Assembly (NCBI GenBank): GCA_044225795.1
Contig: JBGAIF010000002.1
Span: 248,001 to 312,000 of the forward strand
Length of the DNA stretch: 64,000 nt
Direction of reading: 5' to 3'
From: Nemorincola sp044225795
Lineage (GTDB): Bacteria > Bacteroidota > Bacteroidia > Chitinophagales > Chitinophagaceae
Of the stretch, positions 17,643 through 26,078 are shown piece after piece (within the stretch, counting starts at the first letter, position 1; the number at the start of each line of letters is the position of its first letter). The position numbers were made by a program, and so were the translations under genes. Under the pieces are notes generated by a model. That model saw only the letters and a list, made by a program, of their open reading frames with translations. It searched no databases and was not told the DNA's origin.

Positions 17643-18737
17643 TCATATCGCCTCAACATCCTTACCTTCCCTTATAGCGGCGATCATATCTCCTACTGCT
17701 TTCCTGTTACGGTCATCCGGCGCCATTGGCAATGCCTTGTTGGCATATTTCAGCGCATCCTTTTTATTGCCCGTTGCCGCACAGCCGCGTGCCATGCCTA
17801 TAGTAGCAGTAAATGTTTCCGGGTGGTTGCTGTAATTCGTCCTAAAGGCTTCGAAAGCCTCCGCGTTTTTCTTCTCCTTTAGGAGTCCACGGGCGTAGTT
17901 ATGTACTTCCTGCACATTGCCCACCTTCAGCGCCATCATACGGCTACTATCTGCCTGTGGCTTCATGCTTAGCTGGTCCTGTATCTTTGCTTTCAGCATA
18001 TATACAGTAAATGTGGGCAGCCCTCGTGTCGCACGGTTCGCATACCTCAGCGCTTCCTGCAGTTTTATGTTGTGTTCAGAAAGGTAATCTGCATACTGCA
18101 CAAACGAGTGCGCGTCGAAACCCTTGTCTCCCCGCAGCTCTCTTTCGAATGAAGTTAACTGCTGCTGCATTAGTGGTGTAGAGATGGTAAATGGTATAGA
18201 CAGCTTTTCCCATTTCAGGCTCAGCACCGCGCTGCTGTCGGTCTCATCGCCGAATTCATACAGCAACCGTTCCTGGCTTTCCTTCAATGCCACAGCTTTT
18301 ACATCCACCCGAAGCACATCTTCCTTCTTATCATAGAAGTAGCTGCCCCAACTGGTGGTGTTACTGCTGAACACCAACGTACACTTATCAGCACCATAAG
18401 CTACAAAGAATCCATACTTGCCCGCTGCCAGTGGCTTGCCTTCTATCATTACATCGTTGCTGAATTCAATGGTCGTATTCTCATTGGCACCGGCACGCCA
18501 TGGCGCATCATTGCCGCTGCCAAAACCCTGGTTCTGAAACCCGGTATAGACCAGACCGCCCCACACCTTTCCTTCCCGGCCATTCACACGCGGGCGGCCA
18601 TAATTCACCGTTACGTTGGTCAGGCCTACCAGCTCTGAGGATATGCCCCTTACGCTACCGCCATTGGCAGGCTCTGTCATTTGAGCAAATGACTGCGCAC
18701 CTATTAATATTGTTGAAATGAGTAAAAGTGTTTTCAT
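17643..18737 (-). CDS. DUF2911 protein with C-terminal TPR-like region
   Basis: A 364-residue exported protein. A signal peptide (MKTLLLISTILIGAQSFAQ) precedes a DUF2911 domain at about 30-190, recognisable from VTVNYGRPRVNGREGKVWG, the APWRAGANENTTIEFS segment and GKYGFFVAYG. The C-terminal half (about 205-364) is helical with tetratricopeptide-like pairs (for example ALRYANRATRGLPTFTVY and ALKYANKALPMAPDD). DUF2911 proteins are common in Bacteroidota, and their activity is not established. The gene stands alone. Upstream of its start lies the repeat cluster at 18822-18923. Confidence 0.85.
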   Translation of the reverse strand: MKTLLLISTILIGAQSFAQMTEPANGGSVRGISSELVGLTNVTVNYGRPRVNGREGKVWGGLVYTGFQNQGFGSGNDAPWRAGANENTTIEFSNDVMIEGKPLAAGKYGFFVAYGADKCTLVFSSNTTSWGSYFYDKKEDVLRVDVKAVALKESQERLLYEFGDETDSSAVLSLKWEKLSIPFTISTPLMQQQLTSFERELRGDKGFDAHSFVQYADYLSEHNIKLQEALRYANRATRGLPTFTVYMLKAKIQDQLSMKPQADSSRMMALKVGNVQEVHNYARGLLKEKKNAEAFEAFRTNYSNHPETFTATIGMARGCAATGNKKDALKYANKALPMAPDDRNRKAVGDMIAAIREGKDVEAI

Positions 18738-18821
18738 GTTCCTTAATTAATACAATAAATGTAGGCTGATGCCAAGCTATAGTATTCCACCCCCAAAGGG
18801 GGATTTTACTCTTGTACCGAA

Positions 18822-18923
18822 AGTGCGCAATTTATTTTTTCACAGGCAAAGTGTGCAATTCCGCGTATAACTAACTGAAATTCAACGAAAGAGTGGGCAA
18901 TGTAAAATTGCACAGTGCGCAAT
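18822..18923. repeat. Four spaced copies of AGTGNGCAAT, possible regulator-binding cluster
   Basis: Direct copies start at 18822, 18850, 18892 and 18914 (AGTGCGCAAT, AGTGTGCAAT, AGTGGGCAAT, AGTGCGCAAT). An inverted near-copy, ATTGCACAGT (18906-18915), overlaps the last and forms an AAATTGC...GCAATTT palindrome. The cluster lies in a gene-free 368-bp stretch between the divergent DUF2911 start (18737) and the small ORF at 19106. The spacing resembles operator or iteron arrays. No known binding protein can be named. Confidence 0.5.
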
Positions 18924-19105
18924 TTGAGCAAAAATGCCTCGCATGCCTGACTTATTGAATACACCCAACCAGCAACTAAAGTGTTACTGTAGCCGACAAC
19001 ATTATGCCACAATAATGATGCCAGATTTGCTTCCAACCGGGATGGTAAATTGTAGTTTACAAATCCTCATTTAATTTACTAATTTGCAGAAAACAACTTC
19101 AGCTT

Positions 19106-19213
19106 ATGCTTACCCTCATGGCATCTTCCTCGTGGATAGGAATAATCATTCTCGGCCTGATAGCGGTTTTTGTTATCAAGAGCTTCTTCTTCGGGGATAC
19201 CGCGGAAGATTAG
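19106..19213 (+). CDS. 35-residue putative membrane miniprotein
   Basis: ATG 19106 opens a 35-codon frame ending at TAG (19211-19213). The product has a short N-terminus (MLTLMASSS), one hydrophobic helix (WIGIIILGLIAVFVI), then KSFFFGDTAED: a basic residue at the membrane edge and an acidic tail, as expected of a single-pass peptide with the tail in the cytoplasm. A promoter-like stretch (TACTAATTTGC) lies about 20 bases upstream. It is convergent with higA, whose stop codon at 19217 is 3 bp away. Whether it is translated is unproven; an alternative start is the Met at codon 5. Confidence 0.45.
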   Translation: MLTLMASSSWIGIIILGLIAVFVIKSFFFGDTAED

Positions 19214-19216
19214 GAG

Positions 19217-19516
19217 CTATGCAGCAGATGATGAATAATGCTTTATCTGCCCGAATTCTTTTTCTTTGGACAGGCGTTCTTCTTCAAGATCATAATCGTC
19301 CTGAAGCCCAAGCCAGAACTTAGGAGTATTCCCAAAATATAATGACAGCCTGAGTGCTGTATCTGCCGTAACCCTACGATTACATTTCAATATCTGGGAA
19401 ATACGGGTTTGAGGAATACCGGTATCTTTTGAAAGACGATATGCAGATATCTGAAGTGGTTCTAAAAATTCCTCCTTAAGTATTTCTCCCGGATGTATGT
19501 TCCTTAGCCTGCTCAT
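19217..19516 (-). CDS. higA: HigA-type antitoxin (XRE HTH protein)
   Basis: A 99-residue DNA-binding antitoxin expected to neutralise the HigB toxin and repress its own operon. The N-terminal RNIHPGEILKEEFLEPL segment is characteristic of HigA/VapI proteins. The helix-turn-helix covers about residues 22-60 (YRLSKDTGIPQTRISQIL). The FGNTPKFWLGLQDDYDLEE segment that follows is also typical. The start at 19516 (MSRLRNIHPG) is preferred over the longer in-frame start because the family begins there. The toxin gene lies upstream, 10 bp away, the reverse of most toxin-antitoxin pairs and the usual order for higBA. Confidence 0.9.
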   Translation of the reverse strand: MSRLRNIHPGEILKEEFLEPLQISAYRLSKDTGIPQTRISQILKCNRRVTADTALRLSLYFGNTPKFWLGLQDDYDLEEERLSKEKEFGQIKHYSSSAA

Positions 19517-19526
19517 GATATAAATC

Positions 19527-19808
19527 TTAATGGTAATCAACAATCTCTACCTGTGATGCATTTCCATTATGCCATGTAAATATTATCCGCCATTGATCGT
19601 TGATCCTGATCGAATAATTGTCTTTAAGATTGCCAGACAACTTTTCGAGCCGGTTTGACGGCGGAATCCTAAGGTCAGCAATGTTTTGTGAGTTATTGAG
19701 CAACCTTAGTTTACGCCTTGCGATCTCTTGTATCTCACCGGGCAGCTTGTCTGACCGCTCTCCGTTCCATATCTTTTCAGTCTCCTTCGAATTGAATGAC
19801 AGTATCAT
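19527..19808 (-). CDS. higB: HigB-type toxin (RelE/ParE superfamily mRNA interferase)
   Basis: A 93-residue toxin expected to cleave mRNA on the ribosome. Family features are the start MILSFNSKETEKIWNGE, the helical segment ARRKLRLLNNSQNIADLR with PPSNRLEKLSGNLKD (about 30-62), and the final strands YSIRINDQWRIIFTWHNG with VEIVDYH. R and W in NDQWRIIF are the conserved core residues. It precedes higA on the minus strand and is intact, so the pair is probably functional. Confidence 0.9.
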   Translation of the reverse strand: MILSFNSKETEKIWNGERSDKLPGEIQEIARRKLRLLNNSQNIADLRIPPSNRLEKLSGNLKDNYSIRINDQWRIIFTWHNGNASQVEIVDYH

Positions 19809-19921
19809 GCTAACGCATCACGTTACTTACGCCAAAGGTAAGTATTTTTTCCGGAGAGCTGTCAGCCAAAATCGCATAACAATTAATTTAAATAACCTTA
19901 TGCTTAAATTCCCCATTTACA

Positions 19922-19953
19922 TTGGGTTTTTCTGGCATTTTTCCATACCTTTG
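19922..19953 (+). promoter_or_regulatory. Promoter of fusA
   Basis: A TTG (19922-19924) and a perfect TACCTTTG (19946-19953), 21 bp apart, lie 41 bases before the fusA ATG. Confidence 0.6.
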
Positions 19954-19994
19954 CACCTCAATTTTAAAATTTAAACAGTTTAATCATATCTAAA

Positions 19995-22136
19995 ATGGCA
20001 GATTTACGCTTACAGCGAAACTTTGGTATTGCGGCCCACATCGATGCCGGTAAGACCACCACTACAGAACGTATTCTTTATTACACCGGCGTGAACCACA
20101 AGATAGGTGAGGTGCACGAGGGTGCCGCTACCATGGACTGGATGGCGCAGGAGCAGGAGCGTGGTATCACGATCACTTCAGCGGCTACTACCTGCTTCTG
20201 GAACTTCCCTACCGTACAGGGTAAGACTCAGCCGGACTCTAAGAAATATAAGTTCAACATCATCGATACTCCCGGCCACGTGGACTTCACCATCGAGGTG
20301 GAGCGCTCTATGCGTGTACTGGACGGCCTTATGGCCCTCTTCAGCGCGGTAGATGGTGTAGAACCTCAGTCTGAAACTGTATGGCGCCAGGCAAACCGCT
20401 ACCGTGTACCACGTATCGGTTTTGTGAACAAGATGGACCGTATCGGTGCAGACTTCCTGATGGTGGTGCAGCAGATCAAGGACATGCTGGGCGCAAAATC
20501 TGTGCCACTGCAGCTTCCTATCGGCGCTGAAGACCACTTCAAGGGCGTTGTGGATCTGATCCAGATGAAGGGTATCATATGGGACGACTCTACACAGGGT
20601 ATGACCTACAAGGAAATTCCTATTCCTGATGAAATGAAGGACGAAGTGAACCACTGGCGCCAGTATCTCGTAGAAGCAGTAGCTGAATACGACGATCAGC
20701 TGATGGAGAAATTCTTCGAAGACCCGAACAGCATCAGCGAAGCTGAAATTCATGAGGCTGTGCGTAAAGCAACTATCGACCTGAGCATCATCCCGATGCT
20801 TTGCGGTTCTGCTTATAAGAACAAGGGTGTACAGACAGCGCTTGACGCGATCATCCGCTACCTGCCAAGCCCTGTAGATATTGACGCTATCAAGGGTACC
20901 AACCCTGATACCGGTGAAGAGATCGAGCGTAAGCCCGACGCTAAGGAACCATTTGCTGCCCTTGCGTTCAAGATCATGACCGATCCGTTCGTAGGCCGCC
21001 TGGCGTTCTTCCGGTGCTATTCCGGTCACCTCGATGCAGGTTCATATGTATTGAACATGCGTAGCGGTAAGAACGAGCGTATCAGCCGTATCATGCAGAT
21101 GCACGCTAACAAGCAGAACCCGATCGACTTCATCGAAGCCGGTGATATCGGAGCTGCTGTTGGTTTCAAGGAAATCAAGACGGGCGATACTCTTTGTGAT
21201 GAGAAACACCCGATCGTTCTGGAAAACATGTTCATTCCTGAGCCGGTGATCTCTATCGCTGTTGAGCCTAAGACACAGGCTGACTCTGATAAGATGGGTA
21301 TGGCTATCGCCAAGCTGGTGGAAGAAGATCCTACGCTGCGCGTTAAGACCGACGAAGATACAGGCCAGACCATCCTCAGCGGTATGGGTGAGCTTCACCT
21401 CGAGATCATCGTTGACCGTATGCGTCGCGAATTCAAGGTAGAGATCAACCAGGGCGCTCCGCAGGTGGCTTATAAGGAAGCATTCACTATGATGATCGAA
21501 CACCGTGAAGTTTACAAGAAGCAGACAGGTGGTCGTGGTAAGTTCGCTGACATCCAGTTCGAGATCGGCCCTGCTGATCCGGAGTTCCTGGCAGAAGGCA
21601 AGGGTACTTACCAGTTCATCAACGATATCTTCGGTGGTTCTATCCCTCGTGAGTTCATCGCTCCAATTCAGAAGGGTTTTGAAGCCTCTATGACCACAGG
21701 ACCGCTTGCCGGCTTCCCTGTAGAGCATATGAGGATCAGGATATTCGACGGTTCTTTCCACCAGGTGGATAGTGACGGTATGTCATTCGAACTTTGCGCC
21801 AAGTCAGGTTTCCGTGAGGCAGGCAAGAAGGCTAAGCCGGTACTGCTCGAGCCTATCATGAAGGTAGAGGTGATCACTCCGGACCAATACATGGGTGATG
21901 TAACAGGTGACCTTAACCGTCGCCGCGCATTGCTCGAAGGTATGGACAGCCGTAACAACCTGCAGGTGATCAAGGCTAAGGTGCCACTGAGCGAAATGTT
22001 CGGTTATGTAACTCAGCTTCGTTCACTGTCTTCAGGCCGTGCAACATCTACAATGGAGTTCAGTCACTACGCCTCAGCTCCACGTAACATTGAAGAAGAA
22101 GTAGTATCAAAGTCTCGCGGTAAGGTTAACGCTTAA
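19995..22136 (+). CDS. fusA: Translation elongation factor G
   Basis: A 713-residue GTPase that drives ribosomal translocation. G1 is AHIDAGKT (residues 14-21), G2 includes RGITITSAA, G3 is DTPGHVDF and G4 is NKMDR. Domains II to V follow with intact motifs (GMGELHLEI, GRGKFADIQF, HYASAP near the end). Codon use looks highly adapted (GGT, CGT, AAG), as for an abundant protein. It stands alone with its own promoter and terminator rather than in the rpsL-rpsG-fusA string; whether another fusA exists elsewhere cannot be seen. Confidence 0.97.
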   Translation: MADLRLQRNFGIAAHIDAGKTTTTERILYYTGVNHKIGEVHEGAATMDWMAQEQERGITITSAATTCFWNFPTVQGKTQPDSKKYKFNIIDTPGHVDFTIEVERSMRVLDGLMALFSAVDGVEPQSETVWRQANRYRVPRIGFVNKMDRIGADFLMVVQQIKDMLGAKSVPLQLPIGAEDHFKGVVDLIQMKGIIWDDSTQGMTYKEIPIPDEMKDEVNHWRQYLVEAVAEYDDQLMEKFFEDPNSISEAEIHEAVRKATIDLSIIPMLCGSAYKNKGVQTALDAIIRYLPSPVDIDAIKGTNPDTGEEIERKPDAKEPFAALAFKIMTDPFVGRLAFFRCYSGHLDAGSYVLNMRSGKNERISRIMQMHANKQNPIDFIEAGDIGAAVGFKEIKTGDTLCDEKHPIVLENMFIPEPVISIAVEPKTQADSDKMGMAIAKLVEEDPTLRVKTDEDTGQTILSGMGELHLEIIVDRMRREFKVEINQGAPQVAYKEAFTMMIEHREVYKKQTGGRGKFADIQFEIGPADPEFLAEGKGTYQFINDIFGGSIPREFIAPIQKGFEASMTTGPLAGFPVEHMRIRIFDGSFHQVDSDGMSFELCAKSGFREAGKKAKPVLLEPIMKVEVITPDQYMGDVTGDLNRRRALLEGMDSRNNLQVIKAKVPLSEMFGYVTQLRSLSSGRATSTMEFSHYASAPRNIEEEVVSKSRGKVNA

Positions 22137-22156
22137 TCCGCTACAGATAAGTACAA

Positions 22157-22191
22157 ATAATAAGTCCCGCATATGCGGGACTTATTATTTT
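22157..22191 (+). terminator. Terminator after fusA
   Basis: AATAATAAGTCCCGC pairs with GCGGGACTTATTATT around ATAT, followed by TTT. It can also serve the convergent LytTR gene on the minus strand. Confidence 0.9.
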
Positions 22192-22207
22192 AAACAGACC
22201 ATAGACC

Positions 22208-22960
22208 TTAACGCTTCACGAATGCAGCCTGGTTCATCAGTTCCTGCACTTTATCAGGAGACACGGGCACACTGTGCTTGCCGTTAATGACCAGGTATCC
22301 GCCATCTGATTTCACATAGTCTGTAAGATATTTCATATTCACTATATAAGACTTATGGCACCTGAAGAACTGGGGCGAACCGGCCAGTGTATCTTCAATA
22401 TTCTTCAAAGTGCGGCTGATGACCATCTTGTTCTCATTTGCAAAGAATATCTCTGTATAAGTATTATCGGCCTTAAAGTACAGGATATCATCGAGCTTCA
22501 GGAACTTGATAGAATGAGAGTCGGGCACAGCGATCTTATCCATTACCTCTTCCTTCAGGTTCTCCTTTAGCGTGGCGATGCTGTTCTTATCCTTACCATT
22601 CCTCCTTTTGAATCGTTCTATGGCATTTTCAAGATCACCCGGCTCAACAGGCTTCAACAGGTAATCTACCGCAGAGAGCTTAAATGCTTTGATAGCATAA
22701 TTATTGTACGCAGTAATGAAGATAATGGAGAAGTTGATCTCCTGTTCATCGAAGAAGTCAAGCAGCTCCAGTCCGCTATGTCCGGGCATCTCAATATCGA
22801 GGAATACCAGCTCGGGTTTCAGCTTGCGTATAGCCTTCACTCCGTTAGGAAGATCTTCGCAGTCAGCTATCACTTCGATATCCGGGCAGTACTCATTGAG
22901 CATAGAGCGGAGCAGGTTCCTCGCCCTGAGCTCATCATCTATCAATATGGCTTTTATCAT
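22208..22960 (-). CDS. LytTR-family response regulator
   Basis: A 250-residue two-component regulator. The receiver domain covers residues 1-120, with the acidic pair D8-D9 in LIDDE, phospho-acceptor D55 in FLDIEMPG, T in FITAYN and K in LLKPVE. The LytTR DNA-binding domain covers about 145-248 (LDDILYFKADNTYTEIFF, FFRCHKSYIVNMKYL). It starts 3 bp after the stop of the sensor kinase gene, so the two are co-transcribed and probably translationally coupled. Its likely targets are the paired GTTAG repeats upstream of the kinase gene and of the NHL gene. Confidence 0.95.
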   Translation of the reverse strand: MIKAILIDDELRARNLLRSMLNEYCPDIEVIADCEDLPNGVKAIRKLKPELVFLDIEMPGHSGLELLDFFDEQEINFSIIFITAYNNYAIKAFKLSAVDYLLKPVEPGDLENAIERFKRRNGKDKNSIATLKENLKEEVMDKIAVPDSHSIKFLKLDDILYFKADNTYTEIFFANENKMVISRTLKNIEDTLAGSPQFFRCHKSYIVNMKYLTDYVKSDGGYLVINGKHSVPVSPDKVQELMNQAAFVKR

Positions 22961-22963
22961 GTC

Positions 22964-25864
22964 TTAATATAATGGAATGGATATGACCACTGTGGTACCA
23001 ACCGGGTTTCCGTACTCATCTTTTTTGTCTGTGTACACAACACCGATATCCTTATTCCTCTCTTTATTCAATAATTCAATTCTCCTGCTATTCGCATAAG
23101 TGGAGAAAGGGTGATGCTTCTCCTTCTTTATCTGCTTTATCTCTCCGGCTTTCTCCCTGCCAATGCCATTGTCATCGATCGTTACACAAAGTGTTCCGTT
23201 ATCCTTAGTAAAGGATATTGAAAGATACTTATTCCCCTTCTTATGCAATAGCCCATGCTTGATGGCATTCTCCACATAGGGCTGTACTATCATTGGCGGT
23301 ATCTTCACCAGCTCACCATCAAAATTGCTGCCTAATACCAGCTCAAAATGAAAGTCGCTATCAAAGCGCATTTTTTCAAGCTCCAGGTATAGTGTAAGCG
23401 CCTCGGTCTCCTCATACAGGCTCACACTTTCCTTTTCCGACATCTCCAGAATCATCCTCGTAAGGCGTGACAATTTAACCAAATAAGTAGAGGCGTTGCG
23501 TTTATCATCTGAAAATATGAAAGACTGAATGGCGTTGAGCGCATTGTAAAAGAAATGAGGGTTCATCTGCGCCCGTATGGATGTGAGCATGGAATTGCGC
23601 AGGTTCTTCTCCAACTCCACCTTTTCCAGCACAAGCGCGTTTTGCTTTTTAAGCAATTGTGTCTGCCAGCGATAGTATGAATAACTACCAGCGGAAACTA
23701 CACCCAGGCAGATAAGTCCGAACCACCACTCGGTCCAGAAAGGCTTCTTTATGGTAAACTTTATAGATGGCTGAACAAAAGAATTTCCGTTCTCCGACCT
23801 CAGCTCAAAAGATATCTCATAGTTACCCGGCGCCAGCGAAGCCAGTTTGAGCTCACGGGAGCCGGGAGACGCGGTCTGCCATTTACCATCATTTACTTTA
23901 TAATACAGGCCATAGCGTACATCTGTACTGAATGACAGGATGGAATAACTGATATCAATATCATTCTCTTTATGAGAAAGATCCTGCATCTTATCTGCAA
24001 CGACCTTGATTCCATTTACCAGGATCGAATTTATTGTAAACGCCGGCTTTATAACGCTCTTTCCCGCTTCGCTCCTGTCAACCAATATGAGTCCGCGATC
24101 AGAAGCAATGACCAGTTTGTTTCCAATAGCATCGATATCGTTGATATCTCCGCTCCTGATGCCCGGGTGCAGTATCAACGGGCGGAACGAATGTGCTTTT
24201 TCATCCAGAAGCCTTATCCCGGTATTCGTAATCAGGTAAACTTCAGTACCCGCTTTCCGCAGGTTGAGCAGCTTCTCTCCGCCCTCCCCTGCATAAAATA
24301 AAGTAAGCTTACCTTCTTTACCTATAATAAAAATATGATCCTGCGGTGTGAGTATGTACACAATACCATTATGATATACAATGCGCCGCGTATAGACAGA
24401 ATTCCCTTCATATCTCAACTCTTGACTGCCACGTGGTGTTATCCTGTACAGGCCTATATTCGAACCGGTATATAATGCTCCGGCCTCCCTGTCATAGGCA
24501 ATGGTGCGCCCGCGGCCGGTCACCAGCAATTCGCTCAACTCAGGAAATTGCGGAACGGAACCGGCCTTAAAAACGCTATCCCAGGGACTTTCACCCTCAT
24601 CAGCAACCCTCACAAGACCTGTAACACCGGTAGCAGCATAAGCCGCGTATTTGTGATCTATCAGCGCTACATCCTTAACCGCACCGGGATAAACAACCTT
24701 TGTATTGAATGACAGGTCGGATACATAAAACTGCACACAGGAAAAGAAGAACCTCTTATTCACAGTGTCAGCAAGCATATGCAACACTTCGTGACGAACA
24801 GCTCCATGATACTTCTCAGCAAAAGCACCGGTGGCAATGTCGAAAGAGTAAATGGAGTTATCCTTAGTGCCGATGTACATCCGGTCGCCTACAGCAAGTA
24901 AAGTGTTTGGTATGAAACCCGGAGGAGTGATGAGCTTTGTCTTCAGGTCGGGCACAAAAACGATACCATCATCGAGTGTACCAAACCAGTAATTACCTTC
25001 CCTATCCTTAAGTACGCAAGATATACTCTTCGATGAGAAAAATGGTTTCCCGTTATTCACATCCTTTCCTTCCTCAGTATATGCCCATACACCACCGGGT
25101 GTGAACAACCAATACTTTCCGTCACAATACTGAAGACCATGTATATAAGAGATATCGGCGGTCATCATCTTTTGTGTCCACCTGCCATCTGCAAATTCCA
25201 TCATACCACGCCACCTCTTTGTCTTATCGACCATTACGATACCCTTACCTCCAACAGACATCATACCCAACTCAGACACCGGAAATTTCCTGACGTCACC
25301 TTTCCCTGAAATGCTCAAGAGAAATTGCGAATTGAGCAAGTAGAAGTAATCGCCCATACAAACAGTGGAAATATTCAACTTGACATCTACACCTATGCTC
25401 TGAAAAGAAAGGCTCTTAACAATCTGTAAGGTAGCCAGGTCGAATATATCGATCCCATTGGCCTGGAATACCAACAAGCGGTCATTGATGATTCCATACC
25501 CTGAGTTGCCGATAGCAGTGTTTTGCTTCAGCGCCTTCATTGTATCATGCTCGACATAGTACAGGTAACCATCAAAATTCTTGTACCAAATACGACCGTA
25601 CTTATCCTCTATGATCTCATTTCCTGACCGCGAGGTCTGCCGGTCACTGGAGTAGGTCTTGTATTCAAATCCATCGTACCGGGTCAACCCTTCATTATTG
25701 GCGATCCAGATAAAGCCTTTTGTATCCTGGTAGAGGTCGTAAACTGAATTAGACGGCAGACCGACCGCCTTATTGATAACTGCATAGTAGGGATCTTGCG
25801 CATATGTGTCCCTAGCCCCCATAATTGAGGACATAATCAACAATATAAAGAGCACTTTACGCAT
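22964..25864 (-). CDS. LytS-type sensor histidine kinase with beta-propeller (Reg_prop/Y_Y_Y) sensor
   Basis: A 966-residue membrane kinase. A signal peptide (about 1-22) leads into a periplasmic beta-propeller made of Reg_prop-like repeats (for example SNSVYDLYQDTKGFIWIANN and CVLKDREGNYWFGTLDDG), then a Y_Y_Y immunoglobulin-like domain (about 640-705), one transmembrane helix (about 715-735), a coiled coil, and a His_kinase domain with MNPHFFYNALNAIQSFI holding the phospho-acceptor His. The ATPase part has PPMIVQPYVENAIKHG and DDNGIGRE. It should sense an external or envelope signal and phosphorylate the LytTR partner. The perfect -7 box ends 5 bases before the ATG. Confidence 0.93.
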   Translation of the reverse strand: MRKVLFILLIMSSIMGARDTYAQDPYYAVINKAVGLPSNSVYDLYQDTKGFIWIANNEGLTRYDGFEYKTYSSDRQTSRSGNEIIEDKYGRIWYKNFDGYLYYVEHDTMKALKQNTAIGNSGYGIINDRLLVFQANGIDIFDLATLQIVKSLSFQSIGVDVKLNISTVCMGDYFYLLNSQFLLSISGKGDVRKFPVSELGMMSVGGKGIVMVDKTKRWRGMMEFADGRWTQKMMTADISYIHGLQYCDGKYWLFTPGGVWAYTEEGKDVNNGKPFFSSKSISCVLKDREGNYWFGTLDDGIVFVPDLKTKLITPPGFIPNTLLAVGDRMYIGTKDNSIYSFDIATGAFAEKYHGAVRHEVLHMLADTVNKRFFFSCVQFYVSDLSFNTKVVYPGAVKDVALIDHKYAAYAATGVTGLVRVADEGESPWDSVFKAGSVPQFPELSELLVTGRGRTIAYDREAGALYTGSNIGLYRITPRGSQELRYEGNSVYTRRIVYHNGIVYILTPQDHIFIIGKEGKLTLFYAGEGGEKLLNLRKAGTEVYLITNTGIRLLDEKAHSFRPLILHPGIRSGDINDIDAIGNKLVIASDRGLILVDRSEAGKSVIKPAFTINSILVNGIKVVADKMQDLSHKENDIDISYSILSFSTDVRYGLYYKVNDGKWQTASPGSRELKLASLAPGNYEISFELRSENGNSFVQPSIKFTIKKPFWTEWWFGLICLGVVSAGSYSYYRWQTQLLKKQNALVLEKVELEKNLRNSMLTSIRAQMNPHFFYNALNAIQSFIFSDDKRNASTYLVKLSRLTRMILEMSEKESVSLYEETEALTLYLELEKMRFDSDFHFELVLGSNFDGELVKIPPMIVQPYVENAIKHGLLHKKGNKYLSISFTKDNGTLCVTIDDNGIGREKAGEIKQIKKEKHHPFSTYANSRRIELLNKERNKDIGVVYTDKKDEYGNPVGTTVVISIPLY

Positions 25865-25900
25865 AAGGCAAAGATAAAATTATCGCTACCATTATACAGT

Positions 25901-25930
25901 CCGGTTAGTGTAGGTGCCTTTTCAGTTAGG
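25901..25930 (+). promoter_or_regulatory. Putative LytTR operator A (kinase side), with the kinase promoter
   Basis: Two direct GTTAG repeats, GTTAGT at 25904 and GTTAGG at 25925, lie exactly 21 bp apart, the centre-to-centre spacing of known LytTR double sites. The second 9-mer, TCAGTTAGG, fits the consensus [TA][AC][CA]GTTN[AG][TG]; the first matches less well. The minus-strand promoter box TATCTTTG (complement of 25869-25876) is about 25 bp away, so the site abuts the -33 region of the kinase gene. Confidence 0.6.
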
Positions 25931-25995
25931 GAAACCCGATTATAGCAACCCAAACAGCACAATCACCCGGCGAGCATCATGTTTTACGGTCACAC

Positions 25996-26025
25996 ACTAA
26001 CCGAAAACCGATATTCACTAACTGG
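25996..26025 (-). promoter_or_regulatory. Putative LytTR operator B (NHL gene side)
   Basis: Two minus-strand GTTAGT hexamers (complements of 25996-26001 and 26017-26022) lie exactly 21 bp apart, mirroring operator A. The site ends about 26 bp before TAATCTTG (26052-26059), the likely -7 box of the NHL gene (one mismatch to TAnnTTTG). This is the expected position for an activator of that gene. Confidence 0.6.
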
Positions 26026-26078
26026 CACCTGATCACGCTCCGCACCCCGTGTAATCTTGCATCATAAAACAAAAGATT

